Below are positions 8,804 to 16,460 of a DNA stretch of 64,000 bases, piece by piece. The DNA lies in assembly GCF_003053745.1 (NCBI RefSeq), contig NZ_QAYE01000002.1, positions 124,001 to 188,000 on the forward strand, given 5' to 3'. A program made the position numbers and the translations under genes. Every line of letters begins with the position of its first letter. Within the stretch, counting starts at the first letter, position 1. Source of the DNA: Sphingomonas faeni. GTDB taxonomy: Bacteria > Pseudomonadota > Alphaproteobacteria > Sphingomonadales > Sphingomonadaceae. The notes beneath the pieces were generated by a model that saw only the letters and a program-made list of their open reading frames with translations, searched no databases and was not told where the DNA came from.

Positions 8804-8819
8804 ATGACAGAAATGTCAT
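8804..8819. promoter_or_regulatory. Inverted repeat ATGACA-N4-TGTCAT upstream of the oxidase operon
   Basis: ATGACAgaaaTGTCAT is a perfect 6+4+6 inverted repeat about 65-80 bases upstream of the ctaC start, in the only non-coding gap that can hold the operon promoter. It is a plausible operator for a dimeric regulator. The regulator is not identified. Confidence 0.4.
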
Positions 8820-8900
8820 GTGGGCATGTCAATCAGAGCAGATCGTGCGAGCGTTTAGCGAAGGTATAGGCAGGCCACGCCCAATAGATAATTTGCGTCG

Positions 8901-9998
8901 CTAAGCCTCGGTCGAGGAATCGAACCTCCATTTGGCAGCAAGCATCGCCTGCAAAAGATCCACATAGCTCCACCCCTCGGCGCGGGCGGCGATCGCCGAC
9001 AGGCAGTCCTGATCTTCGCGCCCCGGCCGGCCCGGCCCCGTCATGTTGGGTTTCATATTGAGGTCGAATAATTTGAAAATACCATCGCGATTGGCCCGGC
9101 AATCGATCCGGATCGCGGTGCGAGCGTCGACCAGCGCGGCCGCCGCTACACAGCTATCGATCATCGTCGCGATTGCGGGATCGCGCAGCCGATCGGGGTC
9201 GATCGCGACGCTGTTGGCTGTAACCGGAACGTCGCCATTATACGGCGCTATGCCGCCACGCTGATCGAAGCGGTACACGGGCGGCAACGCCCAGTGCGCC
9301 GGTGCCCGCGAACCGTCCGGACGCGGGGACGCGGGCGGCATGATGGTGACGGTCATCTCGTCACCGCCAAGAAACTGCTCCACCATCAGCATGTCGCCGA
9401 AGGTGGCAGCCTCGATCAGCGCAGTCGCGGCATCGCGCAAATCGCCGAGGTTTTCCACCAGGGTTACGCCCTGGCTGCCACGTCCGCGTACCGGCTTGAC
9501 GATCATCGGAAAGGACATGCCGCGGGAAGCACACGCCTGCTCGACATCGGCCAGCGCACAGACGTTCTCCTTGCCCGTGCCGGACAGCAGAAACGATCGC
9601 GCTACCGGCAGGTCAGCCTCGGCAAGGAGTTGGTTGGTCTCGAACTTGTCGTCGAACGCCTGCATTGCGGCAGGGATCTGCCCGACGATGTCGAAGTCGG
9701 CCATCGCCGTCTCCAGCGGATGTCCTTCGAACAGGGCCGTGTTCGCCCACAGGACCGATGCGCCCGCAGTGCCGGCGCTTCGGATGCCCTCGACCGTGTC
9801 CGGGAATACCCAATCGAGTGCCTTGGCAGGGTCTGGCAAGGATGTGGGCGTGACCACATTCACGCCTGACGTCCGCAATGCGAACGCGATGTCGGCGCCG
9901 CCATCCGAATACCCGCCAGGCTTTGCGTCCTTTCGCAAGCCGTCGATCAACGGTGGCGGAAGCGCTTGGTAGAGAATGGCGACCGGCGCTGTTTTCAT
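8901..9998 (-). CDS. ATP-grasp ligase related to D-alanine-D-alanine ligase
   Basis: A protein of 365 residues. It has the ATP-grasp layout: a small-residue-rich N-terminal domain, then FPMIVKPVRGRGSQGV (ATP-binding lysine and glycine loop, about residue 165), MLMVEQFLGGDEMTV, and a Mg-binding C-terminal segment IFKLFDLNMKPNMTGPGRPG. These resemble the Ddl fold, but the gene is not in a cell-wall cluster and the last motif differs from canonical Ddl (FDVNxxP). It may join amino acids or other carboxylates to amines. The start at 9998 has an AGGAG site 8 nt upstream. Confidence 0.7.
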   Translation of the reverse strand: MKTAPVAILYQALPPPLIDGLRKDAKPGGYSDGGADIAFALRTSGVNVVTPTSLPDPAKALDWVFPDTVEGIRSAGTAGASVLWANTALFEGHPLETAMADFDIVGQIPAAMQAFDDKFETNQLLAEADLPVARSFLLSGTGKENVCALADVEQACASRGMSFPMIVKPVRGRGSQGVTLVENLGDLRDAATALIEAATFGDMLMVEQFLGGDEMTVTIMPPASPRPDGSRAPAHWALPPVYRFDQRGGIAPYNGDVPVTANSVAIDPDRLRDPAIATMIDSCVAAAALVDARTAIRIDCRANRDGIFKLFDLNMKPNMTGPGRPGREDQDCLSAIAARAEGWSYVDLLQAMLAAKWRFDSSTEA

Positions 9999-10156
9999 GA
10001 ATGATCTCCTGCGCGTCGCGCCCTAGCCGGGAGCGGCACGGCAGGGCAAATGGCTCAATTTGCTCCGATGTGCGCGAGGCCGTCGACATCGGCAGCGAAC
10101 GTCCGCCAATCGGTATGGCAGGTCTTGCTGCGAGGCGTCTGCTTAGCCGGCTCCTG

Positions 10157-10726
10157 TCAGTGTCGTCGCCAAACTGGCATCATGCGGCGCAGTTCGCGGT
10201 GTCGATCGATCCATTCATGCTTGAGCGCGCCGCCGATGTGAAACGCGACCAGAGTATAGAGCAGGTAGGACAGGTAGACGTGAGAGGCGCCGAAACCATC
10301 GTGGACGGCGTCGCGCGTGGCGGGCGGCAGGGTCAATATCGTGCCGATCCGCGGCCATTCGAACAGTCCGAACAGGAACATCGGGTGGGTCGCCGCATCC
10401 TTGTACGCGGAGTCCATGATCCAGCCGGTCAGCGGCATCGCAAAGATCAGCGCGTACAGCAGCCAGTGGGTCACATGCGCCGCGCCGATTTCCCATTTTT
10501 GATAATTGGTCGGCATTGGGGGAGGCCGATGCGTAAGCCGCCAAAGCAGGCGCATGATCGCCAGGCCGAGGATCGTGATCCCGACCGACTTGTGCAGGTC
10601 GATCGCGGGGCGCACGCGGTCGTCGGCAAGATGTGGCCAGAGCCAGGGCAGGGTCACGTTGATGACGATCCCCACCGCGATCAGCCAGTGGAAGGCGATG
10701 GCGACGCCCGTGTATCTGCTCTTCAT
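10157..10726 (-). CDS. Cytochrome b561 family protein
   Basis: A protein of 189 residues with four membrane helices. Histidines expected to ligate two b-type haems lie in VAIAFHWLIAVG (helix 1), DLHKSVGITILGL (helix 2), GAAHVTHWLLYALIFAMP (helix 3) and LYTLVAFHIGGALKHEW (helix 4). This is the bacterial CybB/YodB type, an inner-membrane quinol or superoxide:quinone oxidoreductase. The gene is divergent from the downstream glycosyltransferase across about 94 bases. Confidence 0.85.
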   Translation of the reverse strand: MKSRYTGVAIAFHWLIAVGIVINVTLPWLWPHLADDRVRPAIDLHKSVGITILGLAIMRLLWRLTHRPPPMPTNYQKWEIGAAHVTHWLLYALIFAMPLTGWIMDSAYKDAATHPMFLFGLFEWPRIGTILTLPPATRDAVHDGFGASHVYLSYLLYTLVAFHIGGALKHEWIDRHRELRRMMPVWRRH

Positions 10727-10820
10727 CCGCTACAACCCGCTCCACCACCTCATGCCGATTCTCGGTCCTCGACACATTCTGCAATAGCGGGTTCAGCAAG
10801 CGAGCGTTAGGCGCTGGTCG

Positions 10821-12251
10821 ATGCAATCCCTCTCGGCTATCTTTACCGCACAGTCGCCGCGTCTGTCGCCACGGCCGATCCCGCTAGCGAGCCGGCTGAT
10901 CGGCCTGGCCGCCCCGCTGGTGTTCGTCGTCCTGATCGCGCAGGTGTTCCTGCGCCAGGGGCTCGCCATATGGTCGGTCGGGATCGCGTACATCCTGTAC
11001 GACACGGCGCTGCTCGTCTTTACGGCGTGGCAGATCCGCCATCTCGCGCAGACCGCGACGCCGGCCCCGAGCGGCGTGCAGCCGAGCTTCGGCGTGATCG
11101 TCGCCGCGCATAACGAGGCAGGCGTGATCCGGCTGGCGATCGACCGGCTCCTTGCCCAGGACCAGCCGCCCGAGGCGATCCTGATTGCCGACGACGGATC
11201 GAGCGACGATACGCCGTCCGCCATGGCGGCGGGCTATGCGTTGGCGACGCCACCAATCGGGGGACTCGTCGAGATCGAGATTGGGCACACGCGGCTTCAG
11301 TGGCTGCGACTGCCGCACGGCGGCAAGGCGCGCGCGCTCAATGCCGCGCTCGAGCGGATCGCGACGGACGTGGTGCTGACCGTGGATGCCGACACGTTGA
11401 TCGAGCCCGGCTCGATCGCGGCGATGCGTGCCGCCTTTGCAGCGGAGCCCGAGCTGGTGGCGGCCACCGGGGTGCTGGCACCGATCTGCGGTCCAAGTGT
11501 GAGCGGTCGGATATTCGAGTGGTTCCAGTCCTACGAATATGTCCGTAACTTCCTGTCGCGCGACGCGTGGATGCGGATCGACGGACTGTTGCTGATATCG
11601 GGCGCCTTCGCGGCGTTCCGGCGCGATGCGGTGCTGACGGTCGGCGGTTTCGATCCCGATTGCATGGTGGAGGATTACGAGCTGATCCACCGGCTGCACC
11701 GCCATGCCCACGACGCCGGGCTGCACTGGACGGTGCGGGTCGTCGGTGGCGCGCTGGCGCGAACCGATGCGCCCGCCAGCATCCCCGCTTTCCTGAAGCA
11801 GCGCCAGCGCTGGTTCGGCGGCTTCCTACAGACGCAGCACTGGAACCGCGACATGGTCGGCAACGCGCGCTACGGGCGGCTGGGCACGCGGATGCTCCCG
11901 GTGAAGGCGCTCGATACGGTGCAGCCGATCTACGGGCTGGCAGCCTTTGCGGTGCTGATCGGCCTCGTCGTCACCGGTCGCTACACGCTCGCCTTCCCGA
12001 TCCTGCTCGTGATGATCGCCAAGATCGCAATCGACCTGAGCTTCCACCTTTGGTCGCTCGGCATCTATAAGCGCTGGACCGGGCAGCGCGAGGGCTTGAA
12101 CCTCGGCCCCGCGATCGTCGCCGCGATCGCCGAACCGTTCAGCTTCCAGCTGTTGCGTCACGCGGGCGCGATCTATGGCTGGTACGCCTTTCTGCGCGGC
12201 GGCCAGACCTGGAGCGCACAGACCCGGACCGCGCTTGAGCAGCGGGCCTGA
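10821..12251 (+). CDS. Membrane GT2 glycosyltransferase (processive type)
   Basis: A protein of 476 residues. Two helices near residues 25-66 precede a GT-A domain with the nucleotide-sugar motifs IADDGSSDDT (about 118), LTVDADTLIEP (about 190) and MVEDYELIHRLHRHA, and the processivity signature QRQRW (about 331). Several C-terminal helices follow. This layout is that of polysaccharide synthases such as PgaC and hyaluronan/cellulose-type enzymes. The sugar and the polymer are not determinable here, and no deacetylase or export partner lies beside it. Confidence 0.82.
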   Translation: MQSLSAIFTAQSPRLSPRPIPLASRLIGLAAPLVFVVLIAQVFLRQGLAIWSVGIAYILYDTALLVFTAWQIRHLAQTATPAPSGVQPSFGVIVAAHNEAGVIRLAIDRLLAQDQPPEAILIADDGSSDDTPSAMAAGYALATPPIGGLVEIEIGHTRLQWLRLPHGGKARALNAALERIATDVVLTVDADTLIEPGSIAAMRAAFAAEPELVAATGVLAPICGPSVSGRIFEWFQSYEYVRNFLSRDAWMRIDGLLLISGAFAAFRRDAVLTVGGFDPDCMVEDYELIHRLHRHAHDAGLHWTVRVVGGALARTDAPASIPAFLKQRQRWFGGFLQTQHWNRDMVGNARYGRLGTRMLPVKALDTVQPIYGLAAFAVLIGLVVTGRYTLAFPILLVMIAKIAIDLSFHLWSLGIYKRWTGQREGLNLGPAIVAAIAEPFSFQLLRHAGAIYGWYAFLRGGQTWSAQTRTALEQRA

Positions 12252-12326
12252 CGGAGAAGCCGGTGGTGCCCGACGACTGCGCCCACGGACGAGGTTAAGT
12301 GGGGAGCGCTGCTTTGCCAGAGCTGA

Positions 12327-12932
12327 TCATGCCGCATCATCCGAGCCTTCGGTCGAACGGCCGAACAGTTTCCAACCGAGCAGCCCGGCGCCCAGCAAGC
12401 CCACGATAACCCATGTCAGGTTGCCGAGCAGGCTTGCGATCGTCTGAACCTGGTCGCTGAAGGCGCGACCCAGCGAAACGTATATCAGTAGCCATAGCAC
12501 TTCGCCCGCGACGTCGAGGACGATGAACCGTACCCAGGGATACTCGGTCAGTCCGCTGGTGACATTGATCCATGGTCCCAGCGGCCCGATCAGCCACCGG
12601 CTGAAGAAGATGCCCCAACCCGCCCATTTGCGCGAATAGGCTTCCGCCTGCTCCACCTTGTCCGCCCCGCCGATCCGCCTCGTGACCGCTGCGAGCAAAG
12701 GCCGACCGCCGTATCGTCCGAAGGCGTAGCCGAGCTGGTCGCCGACGATGGCGCCGGAGGCACCCGCAAAGATCACAGGCCAGAATGAGAGCTCCCCCTG
12801 CGCGACGAACGAACCCATCGCGATCAAGATCAGTGAACTGGGGAACGGCATGCCCGCTGCGGCGAGGATCATTGCACCAAACAGTGCGGGGAGCCCGTAG
12901 GTCGTCAGCAGTTCAAGCAGCTGGTCGGTCAT
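12327..12932 (-). CDS. DedA family membrane protein
   Basis: A protein of 201 residues (MTDQLLELLTTYG) with the DedA/SNARE-associated pattern: an N-terminal amphipathic segment, AAAGMPFPSSLILIAMGSF, a GDQLGYAFGRYGG motif, and FFSRWLIGPLGPWINVTSG, the family's conserved arginine/proline region. DedA proteins act in undecaprenyl-phosphate or phospholipid translocation. I start at 12932, which overlaps the upstream small gene (ATGA). A longer frame to 13304 is antisense-like in composition and rejected. Confidence 0.85.
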   Translation of the reverse strand: MTDQLLELLTTYGLPALFGAMILAAAGMPFPSSLILIAMGSFVAQGELSFWPVIFAGASGAIVGDQLGYAFGRYGGRPLLAAVTRRIGGADKVEQAEAYSRKWAGWGIFFSRWLIGPLGPWINVTSGLTEYPWVRFIVLDVAGEVLWLLIYVSLGRAFSDQVQTIASLLGNLTWVIVGLLGAGLLGWKLFGRSTEGSDDAA

Positions 12933-13321
12933 TTGGCGGGGGACGCCGTCGACGAAGCTGGCCGCATGAACGGTCGTGGCGGCGGGCCGGGCGGCGGGTA
13001 GGGCGGCCGCGCGTGGACGATCGCATACATCAGCTTCGCCTCGATCTGCGTCATCGAACGTCCGCTGTCCCGCGCGATCCGACCGAGTGGACGACGGTCC
13101 GGCATCGGCGGCAGGTTCAACGCCTGATGCAGGACGTGGGGCGGGACGTGATACGAATGGGCGACATAGCCTATCGTCATCCACCGCTCGATCGGCTCGT
13201 CGCGGTGCGCGTTCCAATAGATCGCGTCGCTGACCGTCCGGACCGCGTGATAGCCCGTGAAGGCCACTACCGCGACGAACAGCGCGATCAGGGCTTTTCG
13301 CCAAGGTCGAGTGCGTGTCAT
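12929..13321 (-). CDS. Small single-pass membrane protein coupled to dedA
   Basis: A protein of 130 residues starting MTRTRPWRKALIALFVAVV, with one membrane segment near residues 10-27. A soluble part carries RWMTIGYVAHSYHVPPHVLHQALNLPP, which reads like a short helix-turn region, and the tail is proline-rich (RPPYPPPGPPPRPF). The gene is translationally coupled to dedA (ATGA overlap). I do not recognise a named family. The context suggests an envelope function together with DedA. Confidence 0.65.
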   Translation of the reverse strand: MTRTRPWRKALIALFVAVVAFTGYHAVRTVSDAIYWNAHRDEPIERWMTIGYVAHSYHVPPHVLHQALNLPPMPDRRPLGRIARDSGRSMTQIEAKLMYAIVHARPPYPPPGPPPRPFMRPASSTASPAK

Positions 13322-13626
13322 TCCAGCGCGATACGCGCGCCGGGTGCGCCGATCAACGGCGCCGATATTGCTACCGCACCGGAGCTTAGGATGCTTCATA
13401 AGCCGCTGGCATTCATCTTCGCGCTCCCGGAGGATGGATCGAAACCCGGCCGGTTTCCCTCGTCCTGCGTTGCGAACGCCTCGACGTAGAGCTAGCCTCG
13501 CCTTGGGGAGTATCGACGCATGGAGTACAAAGACCGGATCGGCCGGCGTCTCGTAACGAAGCGTTGTCGCCTGTCCGTTACCCGTTCGCCGATGCAGAAC
13601 CAGAGTCCTCACCGGCGCCACGGCCT
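13322..13626. other. Divergent intergenic region between the dedA pair and the YqiJ/flotillin pair
   Basis: About 305 bases between divergent genes, which must hold promoters in both directions. Open frames cross it on both strands but none has family features. I see no clear operator or hairpin. Confidence 0.5.
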
Positions 13627-14247
13627 ATGTTCGCGATATTCCTGACGCCGGCTTACGCGACGTTCGCGATCGCGTTCGTCGTGATGATCGGGATCGGGCT
13701 GATCGAGGCGATCGGTCTTGGGCTCGGTCATCTCGATCTCCACGCTGACGTCCATGCCGAAGCGGATGGCGGCAGCGTGCTCGACTGGCTCGGGCTCGGC
13801 CATGAACTGCCGATCCTGATCTGGCTGACCTCGTTGCTTGGCTGCTTCACGCTGGCCGGGATCGCCATCCAGCAGGGCGCGACCGCGCTGGCCGGCGCCC
13901 CGCTGCACTGGGGCCTCGCCTCGGGTGGTGCATTGATCGCCGGTAGCCTACTCAACACGCTCGCCGCCAACGGCCTCGCCCGGATCATGCCCGGCTTCGA
14001 GACCAGCGTGATCTCGACCGACGACTTCCTCCGCCGCCGCGGTACGATCCTCGAAGGCACCGCCCGCCGCGGATCGCCCGCCCGCGCGAAAATCGTCGAC
14101 CAGCACGGCCAGGCGCATTTCATCATGGTCGAGCCGCATGACGACACCGACGCGATCGCCACCGGCGAGACCGCGCTGATCGTCCGCCGCGACGGCAAAC
14201 TCTTCTACGCATTGCCCGAGGCCAACGCGCTTCTGCGGTCGATCTAA
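13627..14247 (+). CDS. YqiJ-like (OB-fold, NfeD-related) inner membrane protein
   Basis: A protein of 206 residues from the ATG at 13627 (MFAIFLTPAYATFAIAF). Three membrane segments (about 8-32, 70-92 and 100-125) precede a C-terminal OB-like domain with RRGTILEGTARRGSPARAKI and GETALIVRRDGKLFYAL. YqiJ proteins pair with flotillins as NfeD-like partners of membrane microdomains. The flotillin begins 25 bases downstream. In-frame extension to 13564 is possible but adds a segment unlike the family start. Confidence 0.72.
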   Translation: MFAIFLTPAYATFAIAFVVMIGIGLIEAIGLGLGHLDLHADVHAEADGGSVLDWLGLGHELPILIWLTSLLGCFTLAGIAIQQGATALAGAPLHWGLASGGALIAGSLLNTLAANGLARIMPGFETSVISTDDFLRRRGTILEGTARRGSPARAKIVDQHGQAHFIMVEPHDDTDAIATGETALIVRRDGKLFYALPEANALLRSI

Positions 14248-14272
14248 CCAACGCATAACCGGGGAGGGTTTC

Positions 14273-16021
14273 ATGCCCGCACAGCTTCTGAACGTCCTGA
14301 TCTACGCCGGCATCGTGCTGTTCGCACTGGTCGTGATCGGCATCATCCTGACCCGGCTATATCGCCGCGCGACCAAGGACGTGGCGCTGATCCGCACCGG
14401 CTTCGGCGGCGAGAAGGTCGTGCTCAACGGCGGCATCATGGTGATCCCGGTGTTGCACGAACTGATGCAGGTCCGCCTGACCACCGTGAAGCTGGAGGTG
14501 TCGCGCCTCAACAAGGACGCGCTGATCACGCTCGACAAGCTGCGTGTCGACGTCGTCGGGCTGTTCCATATCAAGGTGAAACCCGACGCGGAGTCGATCG
14601 CCGCCGCCGCGCAGACGCTCGGCGATTCGGTCAATAGCCCCGATGCGGTGAAGTCGCTGCTCGACGGCAAGCTCGTCTCCGCGCTGCGCTCGGTCGCCGC
14701 GACGATGACGATGGAGCACCTCCACGCCAACCGCGCCGACTTCATCCAGAAGGTGCAGGAGGCGCTGATGACCGATCTGGACATGAACGGCTTCCAGCTC
14801 GAGTCGGTCAGCATCACGCATTTCGACCAGACCGCGTTCGAGCATTTCAACGAGAACAACGCATTCGATGCCGAGGGGCTGACCGTGCTCACGCGGACGA
14901 TCGAGGAGCGCAAGAAGATCCGCAACGACATCGTCGCCACCAACCGTGTCGAGATCGAGCAGCGTAACCTCGACGCGAACAACCAGTCGCTCGAGATCGC
15001 GCAGGCGGCCGAACAGGCTCGCCTGACGCAGGAACAGACGCTGTCCGCCCGCCGCGCCGAGCAGGCGACCGCGATCGCAACCGCCGAGGCCGAGCAGACC
15101 CGTCTCGCCGAGATCGCACGCATCACCGCCAGCCAGGCGCAGACGGTCGCGCAGACCGAAGCCGACAAGGTGATCCAGACCGCCACGATCGCGCGCGACG
15201 GCGCGATCCAGACCGCGACGATCGAGCGCGACCGCACCATCGAGATCGCCCGCATCACGACCGCGGTGCAGACCGCGCAGAAATCCGAGGAGGAGTCGAC
15301 CGCTACCGCCGCAGCGAACGAGGCCCGCGCGCTCGCCGTCCGCGCCGAGGAAAGCGTTGCCACCGCCAAGGCAACCGAGATCGCCAACCGCAACAAGAAT
15401 GTTGCGGTGATCGCCGCCACCCAGCGCGCGCAGGAAGAGGCCGTCGGCATAACCGTCGCCGCGACCGCCGAGAAGGAAGCGGCAGAGGCTCGCGCCAGTG
15501 CCCTGCGCACCGAGGCGACCGCCGAAGCCGATGCCGAGAAGGCCCGGGCGGAAGGGCGCGAGGCGGCGTTCAAGGTCGACGCGGCAGGTCAGGCATCGCT
15601 CAACGAGGCGACCAACCTGCTTAGCGACTCGCAGACCGCGCTGCTGATCCGCCGCGCGATGCTCGAAGCGCTGCCCGCGATCATCGCTGCCGCGAGCAAG
15701 CCGATGGAGAACATTGACAAGATCAGCATCCTCGATGCTAGAGGGCTACACGGCGACGGCGACGGCGACGGCGGCAGCGATGGCGCGTCCGGCGGCGGCC
15801 AAGGCAACCTCGCCGATGCTGCGGTCGCGGCGGCGATGCGCTACCGCGTCGGCGGCCCGCTCATCGATGGCCTGATGGCGGAACTCGGCATGACCGGTAG
15901 TTCGTTGAACGGCATGCTCGCCGGGAGCAGCGCGGATGCGGCGCCAGCCCGCGCTTCCGTTACCGATGCCCACAAACATCCCGCTGCACTCAACGGCGGA
16001 TCAGGCAACCCGCCGGCCTGA
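14273..16021 (+). CDS. Flotillin family protein (YqiK-like)
   Basis: A protein of 582 residues with a ribosome site (GGGGAGGG) just upstream. A membrane anchor (residues 6-30) is followed by an SPFH/band-7 domain: RTGFGGEKVVLNGG, RVDVVGLFHIKVKP, MNGFQLESVSITHFDQ. A long alanine/glutamate-rich coiled coil (about 210-445) follows, then a tail with a GDGDGDG run and a low-complexity C-terminus. Flotillins scaffold detergent-resistant membrane domains. The coiled coil contains a short tandem repeat, QTATIARDGAIQTATIERDR, around residue 300. It forms a pair with the YqiJ-like gene. Confidence 0.9.
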   Translation: MPAQLLNVLIYAGIVLFALVVIGIILTRLYRRATKDVALIRTGFGGEKVVLNGGIMVIPVLHELMQVRLTTVKLEVSRLNKDALITLDKLRVDVVGLFHIKVKPDAESIAAAAQTLGDSVNSPDAVKSLLDGKLVSALRSVAATMTMEHLHANRADFIQKVQEALMTDLDMNGFQLESVSITHFDQTAFEHFNENNAFDAEGLTVLTRTIEERKKIRNDIVATNRVEIEQRNLDANNQSLEIAQAAEQARLTQEQTLSARRAEQATAIATAEAEQTRLAEIARITASQAQTVAQTEADKVIQTATIARDGAIQTATIERDRTIEIARITTAVQTAQKSEEESTATAAANEARALAVRAEESVATAKATEIANRNKNVAVIAATQRAQEEAVGITVAATAEKEAAEARASALRTEATAEADAEKARAEGREAAFKVDAAGQASLNEATNLLSDSQTALLIRRAMLEALPAIIAAASKPMENIDKISILDARGLHGDGDGDGGSDGASGGGQGNLADAAVAAAMRYRVGGPLIDGLMAELGMTGSSLNGMLAGSSADAAPARASVTDAHKHPAALNGGSGNPPA

Positions 16022-16460
16022 TCGGGTAGGTGCAGTCGCAAGATCCCACGAAATCGATCTATGCGCCGCTAGGTTCGGCAATGTATCTGCGAGCACGAGA
16101 ATTCTTGGGCGAGGCTGCATATCCAATTTGAACGCCGTCCCCGCTAACCGCGTGCTTAAGCTATCGTTCGCTGACGACTACGGTCCACCGAGCGTCGATT
16201 ACTCGACCTATGGGTCGCTCGACTAGGCGGCTACCGGGTAATCTTCCCGATCCGGCTCGCCGCCACGACATAGTCTGGCGGTCGAGCGAGCATATCGTAC
16301 GAGCCGTCGAGCGTGCCTACCCCCCGGCGGACAATGAGATCGTCGTGACGTTTTCAAAGGTCGCTACCGGCTGCTGGCGTTATCGATGTGTGGAACGTCG
16401 AAAACTTCGATTCCCACTTCCCCGACACGCCGGCCGTTCACAGCGAACTGCTAATCGAAA
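16022..16460. other. Convergent intergenic region after flotillin and after the GH31 gene
   Basis: About 440 bases between two gene ends, expected to hold terminators of both units. I see no strong hairpin with a T-tract. A short plus-strand segment around 16382-16480 reads like protein in one frame, with a stop just upstream at 16346-16348, and could be a remnant of a lost gene. I cannot assign it. Confidence 0.4.
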
